Below are positions 1 to 11,915 of a stretch of DNA of 64,000 nucleotides, one piece after another. Source of the DNA: Cytidiella melzeri (taxonomy: Eukaryota > Basidiomycota > Agaricomycetes > Polyporales > Irpicaceae); the NCBI GenBank assembly GCA_022592445.1, contig JABYQR010000091.1, positions 1-64,000 of the forward strand. Direction: 5' to 3'. The notes under the pieces are model-generated. The model was given only the letters and a program-made list of their open reading frames with translations. It had not been told where the DNA came from and did no database searches. How positions within the stretch are numbered: the stretch's first letter is position 1; the number at the start of each line of letters is the position of its first letter. Both the position numbers and the translations under genes were made by a program.

Positions 1-899
1 GTTCCTTTTCCGCTACCCTATCATTCCTGCACCCACACCGCCGCCTGAACCCTCAGTAGCGCCTACTGTCTCCCCCAAGAGATCCACTCCTAAATCCCCT
101 TTGCCAGTGTCTTCCATTGCCTCCGTCGCAGACTCGCTTGACAATTGCTCTTATTGCGACACTCAGAGCAACCACCCAATTCCCCTGCGCTCAGGACCTT
201 TTGTTCCGCTCGACTGCGACCGCCCGCACGCACCGCATCCAGACTGTTGGCTTTTGCCAGACTTTGAAGGCGAGAACCACGAGTGCAAACTTATCCAGTC
301 CAATCTCACAAGCTCCGCCAACGTTGTTGTTGGCCACACATTCGCTTGCAACACGCATTGCCGCTCAGGAGGAGTTGTTCTTCACTATTGCTCTCGCAAC
401 TAGTTGATCCAGTCAGATTGACTGCGGTCTTGCATAGCATTACGCGGCGTCTCACACCCCAATAGTTCATCTTTCATTTGCGACTCTTTTGGTTTCATTG
501 CGCTACGTCTATTTCTTACCTGCGTTATTTTACTGCGTTATTGTGTCTGTGTTTCATCTTCACTGCGTCAAGCTTGCTGCGTTTACTTTCACTGCAACTG
601 CGTTTTACAGTGATCACTTTCATCTTCATTAGAGACCGCGTTTTGTGTTTGAGATTCGTACTGCGTTTGCGTTTACTATCTGTGACTTTCCGCGCGCCGT
701 CTTTACTTGGAGACTCGGCATCTCGCGCGCGTTCTCTTCGAGCTGCACTCAAAACTCTGTTGCTTTCACCGCACCGCCCATCCCTTTTGCCTGCAATACG
801 CATGGTATTTTGCCCTCCTAGCTCAATTTAAACGAAACCTTTATTATCACAAACCTTGTTGCTCCTTACAGCTCAGGAAAACTAGGACTTTAAAGACCA
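1..899 (+). repeat. Unclassified dispersed repeat, copy 1 (left-truncated)
   Basis: This stretch is homologous to the reverse complement of about 29850-30770. Homology covers the Cys-rich ORF and a roughly 480-bp tail rich in short CACTGCG/TGCGTTT words, and ends near a shared ACTAGGACT sequence at about 880-899. Beyond that the two copies diverge. No terminal repeat or target duplication can be placed, because the other end lies outside the window. Confidence 0.7.
2..403 (+). CDS. Partial Cys-rich protein of unknown function (3' end)
   Basis: An open frame enters from the left edge of the window and ends at a stop at 401-403. The product has a Pro/Ser-rich stretch and then a Cys-rich part with pairs such as CSYC. 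It matches, nearly residue for residue, the minus-strand ORF at 30336-30863, which supplies the missing N-terminal 50 or so residues. This copy stops about ten residues earlier than the other. No known domain is recognised. The coding part belongs to a repeated unit, so it is probably mobile-element derived. Function unknown. Confidence 0.5.
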   Translation, partial: FLFRYPIIPAPTPPPEPSVAPTVSPKRSTPKSPLPVSSIASVADSLDNCSYCDTQSNHPIPLRSGPFVPLDCDRPHAPHPDCWLLPDFEGENHECKLIQSNLTSSANVVVGHTFACNTHCRSGGVVLHYCSRN

Positions 900-3129
900 C
901 CTCGCACACTTTTGCACTACCGTGCTCCCACGCCCTTACACTCCTATTGCCACTTTGTGGTTGGTAGTGTTGTCTTTGGGGTTGTAATTAGTTTCGGAGT
1001 GTACCTCAGTGTTTCAGTGCCATTCTGGAGTGAATTGTCATCACAGACCAGGTAAGTAGTCCTATTCAATGATCATGCACGTCAAGATACTGAACTTATT
1101 CCTTAACCCATATCAGCCACAGAGCACCCACAGTACTGTACAATGATGGAGATATGTGCCAGATCTCCAAACGGAATCATCACCATACCAGATTGCAATG
1201 CCACACGTGCTGGTATCATGCGCATGTTCCACAAGCAAATGAGCGGGCTCAAGGACAGGCTTCAGGTCAGTTGTCATCGCTCACAATGCAGCCATGTCTG
1301 ATGGTGCTCCACTAGAATGCCAAGGGGCTCGTGAGCATGACTGCTGATGTATGGCAAGCTGACAACGTTGATGCATACTTCGCTGTTACTTGTCATTGAG
1401 TTGGCAAGGATCAAGATGCGCTGTGGGAACTAAGAAATGCACTTGTTGGATTTGTGCATCTCAACAATGCCCACCACAGTGTATGCAGGCTTTATTTCTC
1501 ATTTCTGGACGCCTCGGGATCACAGAGAAGGTATGCCAATTCTTAATCCATGCTATAGTTGTCCTTTGAACACTGACCAAACTATGTAGACAGGATGGAT
1601 GACTTCCGACAATGCTGGAAACAATAGCACCATGCTGCTTGAGTTTGCAAGGAAGTATCATGGAAAATTTGGCTGTGTATGGGACCCCCTCAAGCGGCAT
1701 CTTGGGTATGTGTCCGCTCTTCTGTAGTACTTCTCGTTGACATCAATGGCTTCTCCAAAGCTGTCTTGCCAATATTGTGAATTTTGCAACACAAGCTTTC
1801 CTTGCAGCGTACAGTAATACTCCACACTTTGATCGAGCTGACCCTGAGAAGCACCTGAGCATCACAAGCTGTAAAGACGGTCAGAAGAACATGATGTTGT
1901 GGGAATCATCCGAGCTATTACCATCAAAGTAAGTCCAAATTTAGAACCAGACCAGTGCATTCTAACCATCAATTTGTAGGAACGGTTGTCTGCAAAGCGA
2001 AAGGAACTATTCCGGACCATACAGTTCCAGGCAGGTGTTGCACGACTGCTTCAGCTATTGCTTAACATGAAGGTTCGCTGGTCCTCAACTTACGTCATGC
2101 TCGCACGTGCCCACACTATGAAAAAGGTGTGTTTTCATCTCTCAATTGCCAGTGGTTGGACTGGGATATAAATTATGGCTTCCAGCATGTAAACACATTT
2201 GTCTACGAGATTGGTCAACAAGTAGATAATCTCAAAAAGTGTGCAAAGATTGATGCTCTTTGACTTACGGACAAGGAGTGAAATTGTACAAAGGACCTTC
2301 TGGCACTTCTCACAGTAAGTACCTCCACTCCATGCAGTACACATGCTGATGATTACAAAAGTATGCTGACTCTGCCCAGCGAGCATTTTCTTCAAAAAGC
2401 ATACTGTCTCTCCATCTTGCCATCCCTGCACTCGAAGCGCTACACAACGCCTGGCGCTTGTGCATCAATCGACCGAAATATGCTGCTTTCTCGGTTGCTC
2501 TCGAGGCAGGTGCAGAGAAGATTGCAAAGTACTATGACAAAACCAAGAATTCAGATGCATACATCGTCTCTATGTGTCAGTCACCGCTTTCACACGTCTA
2601 TAACAACCACTAATGTCCGTCTGTGCATAGATTGCATCCAAATGCAAAGGGTGCGCACTTCAAGAAGTATTGGAATGCTGAGCTCTGTACGGCTGTCAAA
2701 GAACTAATGGAACAAGTGGTATGCACTGAGTAATATTGAGACTTGATCACATACTTATATATTTGTCAGGTTGAGCAGCGCTACAAAGATCTTTACAGCG
2801 CAGGCCTGCCTGTGAAGCATCCCTATCAGTCAAGTAAACATCTCCAGAACCTTTTCTTCGAGCTGTCTGAGAGCAAAGACGAGGAGGAGTCAGAGTCTCA
2901 AGACCTGTCAAACATTCAGCATGATCTATCAATGTCATCTCTGTGGAAAGCTGAGTATAATACTTGTATACTCTCCACTGAGCTGCCACCCAATGGGATG
3001 GCATTGGTTTGCTGGTGGGGTGTAAGTGGTATTTTTTTGGCATTGATTACTCGCTTGTCTGACTGACTTATACTTGTCACAGATTTTCAATGTTTCTACA
3101 AGACTTGCCATACCAGGCAACAGTACTAT

Positions 3130-3763
3130 TGGGAATATTTAAGTACTTATCTGGCACTTATCCAGCACTTATATGGCATCTATTTAGGCGCTTATCCAGC
3201 GCTTATCTGGCACTTATTCTGGCACTTATTCTCAGTGCCTATCAATTGATGCGCTGATGCACCCTCTGTCTCTGATGCGCTACTTTCCTTATCTGTTTAT
3301 CAGATGATAGAACTCTTTGGAACCTTCTAGAATCTTCTGGAACCTTGTGGAACATGCTGGAACTATGATGTCATAGTGTAGAACATTCTAGTAGATGATA
3401 CGATAGTTCTGAGAACCTTCTGGAAAAGTCTAGCCTTGTCTTAGAACAAGCTAGAACAAGTCTAGCCTTGGGACTGGGTCATGGGGTCAGGTCATGGGGA
3501 CAATTGCTATTGGTTGATTATTGAAGTGGCACCACTAGGGCATAGGGCATGCTTAGTAAGGTAGATTACTTTGCTTACTCATGTAGGTATTAGGGGTCTT
3601 AGGGTAGTACCTGGGGTCCTCGCCTTCATGTATATATAGAGGCACTCCTGAGGGCATATCCCCTCAGTCTTATCCACTCTGTTGATCAAGGAATACCTTG
3701 TACTCCCCAGTACTCACTCTCACCAACACTCTACTCTCTATCTCACTACTTAACTGTTACAAC
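3130..3763 (+). mobile_element. Solo LTR inserted in the hAT transposase
   Basis: The insertion starts TGGGAATATT and ends near CTGTTACAAC. It is flanked by the direct repeat ACTAT at 3125-3129 and 3764-3768, taken as a 5-bp target duplication; the exact 3' base is ambiguous by one or two. It has a TATATATA box at about 3631 and a run of TTC/GAA half-sites in the putative U3 (3310-3430). The last 90 bp match 16171-16301, which ends in the same TAACTGTTACA. There is no internal coding region, so this is a solo LTR left by recombination. Confidence 0.75.
3310..3430 (+). promoter_or_regulatory. Heat-shock-element-like array in LTR U3
   Basis: GAA and TTC triplets alternate at exact 5-bp steps: GAA 3320, TTC 3325, GAA 3330, TTC 3335, GAA 3340, TTG 3345 (one mismatch), GAA 3350, then GAA 3360. 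A second run, GAAnnTTCnnGAA, lies near 3413-3426, and a GAAnnTTC near 3388. Alternating nGAAn units in 5-bp phase are the known binding site of trimeric heat-shock factor. A TATA box follows about 270 bp downstream. Binding is inferred from the pattern only. Confidence 0.6.
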
Positions 3764-5681
3764 ACTATAGCTTCAGCCAAAACGGTGGCCTGTATGGACC
3801 TCCCTTGCACGAGACTACCTCGCAATTCAAGCAACGTCGGTTTCAAGTGAGTGTGTGTTCTCACAAGGTGGCCTTACTATCAGTGACAGACGTGCACACT
3901 TGAAAGGCGATGTTGTTGGTGTGCTCCAGTTCCTCAAGTGCACAATTTGCAACAACCCCATACTCCGTAGTCCAGGTCCTAACAGCTGTAGCGAGCAGGA
4001 ACTAGAGGAATCAGATGTGCAGGAGCCGGATGAGAGCAGTGAGAAGGATACAGTGCCCCGTGCCAAGAATCAACATGCGTTGGGAGCACTCAAAAATTGT
4101 CAGATTAGCTTAGATTTTTTGGATTTGGAAGGAAACTGGCCAGGCTAAGCGTAAATCTGCATTATTTTATTTTTGGGCGTCTATTCTCAATTTTGCGTCC
4201 AAAAAAATTGAATTGGGGTCTGCAGCAACCCGCTCCCTCACAAAAGTGTCCATGCCTCTTGCGTGGAAAAGAATTCAACATGCTCGAACCCAACGGCCTG
4301 TTGGGACACGGCACTTCAACAACGGCCTCATCAACAATATTGAGGCTCTACACATTGATCCAGATTTTACTCCTCTCAACATAGACAACACTGATGAGTC
4401 CAACAGCAAAGATGACATGCTGGTTATCATGGAAAGCTTTGCCATTCACAAGCATAAGGTCGACTCAGATCTGATCAACAAGAAATTCACGGAGGTCACT
4501 GATGTTGATGAAGACCACGAGGCAGAACAGGAAGCAGACCGTGAGGAAGCTGCGGTTTTTGAGGCCGTAAGGCAGGCAAAGGGTTTCTGGAAAGCAACAT
4601 TAGACCAGGTCCGTGATAACAAAGATTTTGTCATGGTCAAATAAGATCACTTGATTAACGAAACAGAAACCAGCTGAAGGGCAACAAGCACCTTGCCTTA
4701 AGGCTCAAGCAACTTATTCCGGAGGAGGAACATCCACCTCATATTGAAAGAAAGCCATGTTAAAGAAAGCTGCTGTGGGCAGTGGCCGCATCAATGGTTA
4801 TTTCCGTTGTCGAGCCCCGTCACCACCGGCCGCAGTGCTCAGTGCTCCAGAACCTCGGGTCGGACATACACAGCCAGTCACACCAGAGGAACAAGGTGCT
4901 GTGACAGAAAAACATGTATCCAATCAGCACTTACCCCAAATTTTCAGGTGCAGCCTCAGAGCCTTTTGCCTCGGCTTCAGACATCCCACCCAGGCTACTG
5001 CTGGCGCAGACACAGGGATCTCTTTGCCGTCTTTGCAGAGCAAGAACTCATCTGCATTAGATTTCCTCGACCCAACAGATGATGATGACAACAGCTCCGA
5101 CATAGTCAATGTCAACGATCAGGTCTCTGTGCGTCTTGATAAACTGATAGGCCTCGCAAAGAAGCACAAGTCAGCGGTGGCCTTGTTCAAGCTGCATACC
5201 TTGAAGATGTATCTTGATCTTCATGGTCAGATGACATTGAATCCCCGCATCAAGAATCCCGCTCAACGAGCAAGTCTCAGCATTGCACGTTCGGTTGGCA
5301 AGGGTCCCTATTTTGCCCGCCAGCTGCGACATCTGAAATATTATGTCTTCCGCTTCGGGACTCTTTCTCCATGTAGACGTGGACAGCATCATGCTCACCC
5401 GTCCTTGTTGAACAATGAGCATATTTCAGTTGCAGTACGCCGCTATCGTACAGTTCTGGCTGATGGGGAAGTAAGTCTATCATTCTTGACAGCTCGGAGC
5501 AAAAATTAATTCTCACCAATGAATAACAGATCACTCCACTCAAGCTTGTGAAAGAAGTAAACAAAGTGATTATTCCAAATTTAGGGCTTAGTCTCGGTGG
5601 ATCAAAAATTACCGAGGATACCGCATGCCAATGGCTACGAAAGCTTGGCTACGAACGATGGCTAGTCACTAAGCGAGCATA

Positions 5682-7283
5682 CAGTAGCGGCAAAAAGTCT
5701 TGCAACACCGCGAACGCGCACAATTTTTCTCGTCGTACGAGCTCATTTTTTGCATATAGTTTTGGGTTACAGTTCTCACACATTCATTATAATGTAAAAA
5801 TTGTGTCTTTAGTAAAAAAAGGCTGATCGACGTTGTGCGCGAGGAACTACATACAATCCACACAAAAAATGCGTTAGGCGCCGACGTGTTGTACTACTAC
5901 TATTGCACATCTTCTCGACTATTCTATGTAAAAATTTGTCAAAAAATTCTGGTAAAATTAGTACCTAGTATAGGACCCCTTTGCCCGCATAAGCTCTGCT
6001 GCACGAGTGGGGAGAGACTCATACAATCCCTTGATATACTCATCATCCAAATTTGCCCACTCCTCCTGCAATGCCTCCCACAACTCCTCCTTATTTGAGG
6101 GTTGCTGCTTGCGAGCCCGTAATTTGTGGTCTAGATGGTCCCAGACATTCTCCAGAATATTCATATCTGGTGAATTTGGAGGCCAGGGCAATACAGTGAT
6201 CTTGTTCTCCTTGAACCAAGCTGTAGCAAGCTTTGACGTGTGCTTTGGATCATTGTCCTGTTGGGAAATGATCCGTCGGCAGGTCAAATCTTGGTCTGCC
6301 AATGTGCCCAGAAGAGACTTTGATAGGATGGAGCAGTAAAGCTTTGCATCCATCTTCCCATCAATGTGGTGTAGCCTTCCTTTTCCCTTCAGAGTGATGC
6401 GTCCCCACACCATGATACTCCCACCCCCGTGCTTCACTGTCTTCTGCACATTCCGGTCCAAAAACTCCTTGCCCTGTCTTCTTCGGCAGTATTCCCTCCC
6501 ATCTGAGCCAAATAAATTAAATTTGGACTCATCTGAGAACAGTATTACCCCCCACTCTTTCTGCCCCCATCTGGTTGCATGTCCAGCCCACCACTTGCAC
6601 TTCTTCTTATGAGCTACAGACAGAAACAGCTTTTGTCGACGCACATATCCCTTCAGCCCAATCTCTGCAAGGTTGTGACGCATTGTTTGGGCAGCCACTT
6701 GTGGGAATGCCTTGCGCTGCACGTCCGTAGCGATGCGGGCCTCTTGTTGTGCCAGGAGTAAAGAGGCGTGACGGAGATCGCGGTCTTGTAGAACGCGAGG
6801 GCGACCTGTCTTGGGCTTGTTTGCACAGAAGTCAGGATTGTGGGATAGGTTTTGGATGGTGCGATAGATGGTGGACCGGTGGACGGGGACTTTCTTGCGA
6901 ATGTCAGGCACACTGACACCTTCATTATGCAGAGTCCAAATTTGGGCCTTTTTAGTAGGGGTACACTGCACCATATGTGTGGTCTAGAGTTGGGAGAGTG
7001 GGTGGTATCGAAAAAAGCACAATAGTGGTGAAGTGGAGAGATCAAAAAACAAAACAAACCCAAATAGTGGTCGTGCGCGTGACGGGCACCTAGCGTTGCA
7101 ACAGCGCGGATTGTGCACAATGTATTATATACGAGAAAGACTCTTTTCATTTCATTGTAAAGATATTCTATACATGCAATACTCAATGTGAAAAAAATGA
7201 TTGAATATAATAAGCAGTGTTGAGCTCAAACGGAGAGCAAAGAGTTGTGCGCTTGCGGTGTTGCAAGACTTTTGCCGCTACTG
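5682..7283 (-). mobile_element. Tc1/mariner transposon, apparently intact
   Basis: This is a 1602-bp element. Its ends are inverted repeats of about 40 bp starting CAGTAGCGGCAAAA, mirrored by TTTTGCCGCTACTG at the right end, with only a few mismatches. TA at 5680-5681 and 7284-7285 is the expected mariner target duplication. It encodes a single transposase on the minus strand. The insertion lies inside the coding sequence of another transposase, and the flanking frame closes if the element and one TA are removed. This supports a late insertion. Confidence 0.93.
5958..6974 (-). CDS. Tc1/mariner transposase (DD34E)
   Basis: This is an uninterrupted 338-residue ORF, the normal length for Tc1-type transposases. 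The N-terminal 120 residues have helix-turn-helix character (SVPDIRKKVPVHRSTIYRTI) followed by a GRPR motif. The catalytic core shows FSDESKFNLFGSDG, VKHGGGSIMVWG, QQDNDPKHTS and WPPNSPDMNILENVWDHL. Thirty-four residues separate the second Asp from the Glu, so this is DD34E. It catalyses cut-and-paste transposition at TA sites, acting on the terminal repeats at 5682 and 7283. With no stop or frameshift and well-matched ends, the copy could still be active. That is an inference. Confidence 0.93.
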   Translation of the reverse strand: MVQCTPTKKAQIWTLHNEGVSVPDIRKKVPVHRSTIYRTIQNLSHNPDFCANKPKTGRPRVLQDRDLRHASLLLAQQEARIATDVQRKAFPQVAAQTMRHNLAEIGLKGYVRRQKLFLSVAHKKKCKWWAGHATRWGQKEWGVILFSDESKFNLFGSDGREYCRRRQGKEFLDRNVQKTVKHGGGSIMVWGRITLKGKGRLHHIDGKMDAKLYCSILSKSLLGTLADQDLTCRRIISQQDNDPKHTSKLATAWFKENKITVLPWPPNSPDMNILENVWDHLDHKLRARKQQPSNKEELWEALQEEWANLDDEYIKGLYESLPTRAAELMRAKGSYTRY

Positions 7284-8396
7284 TATGTTGACGGTTACGA
7301 GCGGCCAGATGTTGTAGCATATTGGACAAAATTCTTGAAGGAGATTCAGTCACTTGACAGGTGTGCTGCATTTAGGCTGCAATTACTGACATGACTGCTG
7401 ATAAACAATGCAAAGACTCCGTGCTCAATATGAGGGCAACAACTTGGAACCTGTCCTTCCAGTACTCAGCAATCCCATGCAAAAGCGCGACATTGCAATA
7501 TTTCAAGACAAAAGTATTTTTCATGTTGGCAATCTTGTCAAGTCGGCGTGGGTACGCCAAGGTCAGATGCCACTGAGAAAGAAAGGCCAAGGTAGGGCAA
7601 TTCATGTGTCAGATTTTGTTCTCAAGGACACAGGTCGTCTTTGCCTCTCACCGGAGCAAATTAAATCACAGATGTTGCTTCCACCGGAGCAACAACTGCC
7701 GGGTTTTGATGCGCGGGAGATCATGTACCCTGGTAAGAACCACGATGGGTACTGGACGGCAGAGAAACTCCTCAACCAGGTGAGCAAGATGGCACAAGTT
7801 GTATTGTGCAGACTGACAGAATATTTCAAGTTGCAACGGACCGTAAAAATATTCAATTACATGTTTCCAAACTGTGTCACCTCATTCTATTTTGACCACT
7901 CAACTGGACATGGAGCGTACGCGCCTGACTCATTGAACGCACGCAGGATGAATGTGAACCCAGGCGGCAATCAGCGCTCAATGCATGCAACAGCAATCCC
8001 AATGGACAATCCTCACCCGGAACTTTGTGGCCAACACCAAGAAATGAAGTTTCCGACAGATCTTCCTCCTGACCACAAGTATCACAGCTTCCGCAGCCAG
8101 CCCAAGGGGATGTGTGTTGTACTGGAAGAGCATGGCTTACACGATTGGATGCGCAAGAAGAACGGTGGCCGAAAGCCTATTGGGATCTGCGACGACTGAA
8201 AACTCTCTCAAAAGGCTTGAGACAGGAAAGCACGTGAGGAGGCTGCTGCAAAAATTGGAGCTGATGATGGCAACAATCAATGGGTGGACGATGACAGCCC
8301 TGAGGAACGCGACATTGACCCAATCAACAACTCTCCGCACTGCTGCATGGTTCGCGTACTCTCGACTCAAGCCAATTTTCAGGCCAAGAAACCTAT

Positions 8397-11300
8397 GGTG
8401 CGCGTTGCTTAGACGCCGCCACTTGTGGACAAGGCCACGTGACCGGCAAAATTGGTTGTAAAATCTCGACACCCGCCGTAGGTGGGTGCTAGCATGAGGA
8501 TGGCCAGTGCGCATGAATTTCACCGATTGCGCTGATCGAAAGCGGCGCGAGATCACTATAATGTAACAAAAAAACTTTTTTATAATACATATACTTTGCA
8601 TCCCATCATGCCCGGCCCACAAAATCGACGAGCGAAGAAGGAAGCGGCAGCTCGTGCACGGTTGCGCCTTGCGATTGATGAGCTTTGAACCCAGGACATA
8701 GTGCGGTCAGCTTCAGTTACCAGTGTGTCGTCTGCCGATGATCAAACAAGTCCTGGGTTGGATGATGCAGAGAGTGTCTGCTCTTGGGACGGGGGAGTTG
8801 ATAGCTGGTCTGATGCAGAGTCTAACCTGGGTGACTGGGTAGATGACGAGGATTTACAGGATGGTGATGGTGACGGGTTATTGGAGGAGAATGGAGGGGA
8901 GCCGGATGTCGAGGAGTTAGAGGGTGTGGAGCTTGACATCAGCCTTGAGAAGAGTGAGGACCTGAGGCAGAAAACAGTGAAGTCGGCCTATGCGTTGATG
9001 ACCAAAAAAAGAACCGCACAAGAGTGGAAGGTTGTTGAGCAGGCGCAGATTGGGGTATACACCGGCCACGCGAAGCGCACGAAGCGTCATCATAAGCAAA
9101 AGGCCCGCGAAAAAGAAGATAGAGACTCACAAACGAGGAACAGGTGTGTTGTGGCTCAGTGCGATAATTGGGAGCTCGAGACTAATTACTGTTATGCGTC
9201 AGTCATACCGCTCATGCTTTCCGCGCATTCTTCAAGCAGAGAGCTGTGGCCAGTGGCAGACCGAGTCTATTGGAGCCTGAGGATGCGCTGGCACGGACAG
9301 CGGGAAGTTCGAGGCAAGGAGGTAGCGGCGTCCACTCACAACTCCAGCTTCGAGTTGGAGATGATCAGTGAGCACATAAGTAAATGCACCAATTTTCATG
9401 CTTCTCACCTTATGCAATGACCTGCAGCTCATCTCAACCACACTTCGGAGCCCTGAATTTAGCGGAGGCTTCAAGCAACGAGGTTTCTGAGTCCGTCGGG
9501 CCATCGCCAGCACGGGTTGAGTTGGACGAGAGCTACCCTCTTGATGAGCATCTTGGCGGCTTCCTATCCGACATCTCCGAGGATGCAGAAGACTTCTTCG
9601 CAGATGACGAAAGTGATGCTGATGAGTGGTATGAGGATGGTACTGGATTTGAGGTTGCTCGTCCTTCGTCCGAGTCCGGTTGTTTGGAATCCTCTCGCAA
9701 TACATCCCTCATTCCGAACACTACTCCTTCCATCAGCAAAGATCTCACCCAAGCTCAAGCCGATAGTGACTTACCAAAGCGTAAAAGACAGCGCCTTGAA
9801 GTTCCCGTACGAGAAGCTCGAGCTCAAGCTGCTGAAGCTGCCAGGGCAGCGCGTGCAGCTGCTTTGAAGGATGTTGAACGAGTGTTATCATCTCGACGCC
9901 AGCAGTTCGATTCGGGAAAAGACGGACTCCAGGCGCGTCGCACACGTACCATTCAGTCGTGCCTGCACATGATGGTGCATGGAAAGAAAGGCATGATGGC
10001 GGCGTCTCGGATTGCTGCTGAGGCGCATGGCTTCAAAGTGAACTGGGGCTCACGGTTGGCTCGTCAATGGACTCAAGCTTGGATTAAGACTCGAGCACTA
10101 CCGCTCTTGCATCGTGGGCAGCACGCAAAGGTTGCGTCTATATTCAGTGATCCCGCAGTTTGTGCTGCAATAAGCACTTACCTGCGGTCGAATAAATGGT
10201 CAATGAATCCGGAGAAGCTGAAGACACTGTTGAGTAACGAGATGGCACGAGACAAAGCTCGCAACTATGCCGAGGTTCTTGTATCCCAGGAGATGCCGCG
10301 CGGGTTAAAAGACTTTGTTGAGTCAGTAGTCCTCCCTCGGCTGCAGCTGAAACCTGGCCGCCTTGGACTTTCACTATCGACTATGCGTCAAATCATGCTT
10401 CGTGAGGGCTTTTCGTTTATGGAGCACCGCAAGGCTGTCTACTTTGATGGTCATGAACGTCTTGATGTGGTTGAAGATCGTCAAAACCGCTTTGTACCTG
10501 CAATGGAATCTATACGGCCCCGCCTCACGAAGTATGCTGTTGACGATGTCACAAGAGAAGTACCATTCGATGCTACAGCTGCACTCCTTCCACGACTTGT
10601 ACTGGTTGCCCATGATGAGATGACTGCTCAGGCGCACGACGGAGTGAAGAAAAGCTGGGTACTGGATGGGGAGATGCCGCTGAAAAAGAAAGGACCGGGA
10701 CGTGGCCTCCATCAGAGTGACTTTATTTGCTCAACTGTGGGATGGCTGAAGGACGCGAGCATCACGCTTGAGTATGGAAAGAATCACGATGGATTTTGGA
10801 ATGGTGAATTATTTGTTAATCAGGTAAATATGACAGCTTGAAGTGCTGTTTTTACGTGAGGAGTTGCTGACATTGGACCAATTTTTCCGTAGCTTAAGGA
10901 GAAATTCTTCTCAGCATTCAAAGCCGCACATGAACCTGGTACTGTTGCGGTAGTGCTCGTTGATAATTCACAGGGCCACTCAGCCTATGCAGAGGATGCC
11001 TTAAGGGTCTCACATATGAATCTTCGTCCGGGTGGTAAACAAGCTCGTATGCGGAATGGATGGTTTATGAAAGATGGGCAGACAATCACGCAAGTTATGG
11101 TGTTCCCTGATGATCATCCACAGTATCCAAGCCAGCCGAAGGGGATGCAGTACGTACTGCAGGAGCGTGGATTGTGGCGGTCCGGGCTGCTGATGAAATG
11201 CAAGAACGCGTGTTTGGACGATTCAAACGATTGCTGTGCGAAGCAAATCCTCATGCATCAGCCGGACTTTAAAGAACAGAAATCTCTTGTCCAAGAGATT

Positions 11301-11915
11301 ATTGAAGCTGCCGGTAAGATATCTATCAATCCCGGGACCCAATACTCTCAGTCTCATTGACTATTTCTGTCAGGTCACATCTGCATCTTTCTTCCAAAAT
11401 TCTACTGCGAGATGAACTTCATTGAATACTTTTGGGGCGCAGTAAAGAGGTACCTCCGGGAACACTGTGATTATACTTTTGACACATTGTGCGAGAATAT
11501 GCCCAAGGCACTGGCATCTGTTCCGGTGGAGCTCATACGCAAATGGGAGCATCGTGCGTGGAGGTTCATTGATGCATATAAGGAGGGGTTGGATGCAAAA
11601 GATGCTCAGGCAAAGGTTTGGCTATTCAGCTCACGTCGATACACTTCTCATCGTCGTGTTCCCGAGCGGCTAGCGGTGGCCATGGATGTCTGACGTAATA
11701 TACTTACCATATATAGCAACATATATTCCATATATGGTAACCGGTAAAATTCTGTAGTCAACAAATTTTATTTCGAGTGCTGACGACAATTCCTCTTGAG
11801 GGATGAATGCACTCATCAATTCCTGCTGTTTTACAAGACAGATTATTTCTAGTTGTAGTTGCTGAAGCTACAGTTCCGTTGTTCACAAGTGGCGGCGTCT
11901 AAGCAACACGCACCA
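8397..11915 (+). mobile_element. DDE transposon with 36-bp terminal inverted repeats
   Basis: The left end starts GGTGCGCGTTGCTTAGACG and the right end is its complement. About 34 of 36 positions match, the inner limit being a TTGTGGACAA / TTGTTCACAA pair. The flanking sequence is CCTAT on the left and TATGATCC on the right, so a 3-bp TAT duplication fits. Removing the element joins AKKPM to IQIFLEKAGH in the interrupted host transposase. The element carries one spliced gene (8608-11693) and about 200 bp of noncoding sequence at each end. Confidence 0.85.
8608..11693 (+). CDS. DDE superfamily endonuclease (transposase), five exons, one early stop
   Basis: The model is 8608-9143, 9203-9367, 9428-10823, 10893-11313 and 11374-11693. 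All introns are 55-70 nt GT-AG and the exons total 946 codons with phases that close. The N-terminal third is basic then acidic (DDED, SDADEWYED). The catalytic part has VAHDEMTAQAHDG (first Asp), PLKKKGPGRGLHQSDF, VVLVDNSQGHSAYA (second Asp), FPDDHPQYPSQPKGM, and CEMNFIEYFWGAVKRYL (Glu). The sole defect is TGA at 8686-8688, codon 27, possibly from CGA; a downstream Met such as that near 8998 could give a shorter but catalytically complete protein. It presumably moves the element whose 36-bp inverted repeats flank it. The family is common in agaricomycetes; its exact superfamily name is not assigned here. Confidence 0.82.

Larger units (their letters stand above)
1122..4148 (+). pseudogene. 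hAT-family transposase, decayed, with LTR insertion
   Basis: Several exon-sized blocks read as a hAT transposase in the right order. They include TADVWQADNVDAYFAVTCH (about 1340-1396), WMTSDNAGNNSTMLLEFARK (from about 1594), VRWSSTYVMLARAHTMKK (about 2074) and, at the C-terminus, the dimerisation block WTSLARDYLAIQATSVSSEC with VFSQGGLTISDRRAHLKG (about 3800-3910) followed by an acidic tail. Blocks are separated by short GT-AG introns. A TGA at 1397-1399 sits where this family has Trp (GHW), so the frame is broken, and a further frame slip is needed near 1480. A 634-bp solo LTR lies in the last intron region between WWG (about 3018) and RWPVW (about 3788). The hAT identity is firm; exon limits are approximate and the 5' end is uncertain. 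Confidence 0.8.

Noticed and set aside
8701..9420. A 239-aa ORF that could be a separate gene before the DDE transposase.
   Set aside because: Its first 148 codons form exon 1 of the transposase model; the rest is intron read-through. Splice sites at 9143/9203 and 9367/9428 join it in phase.
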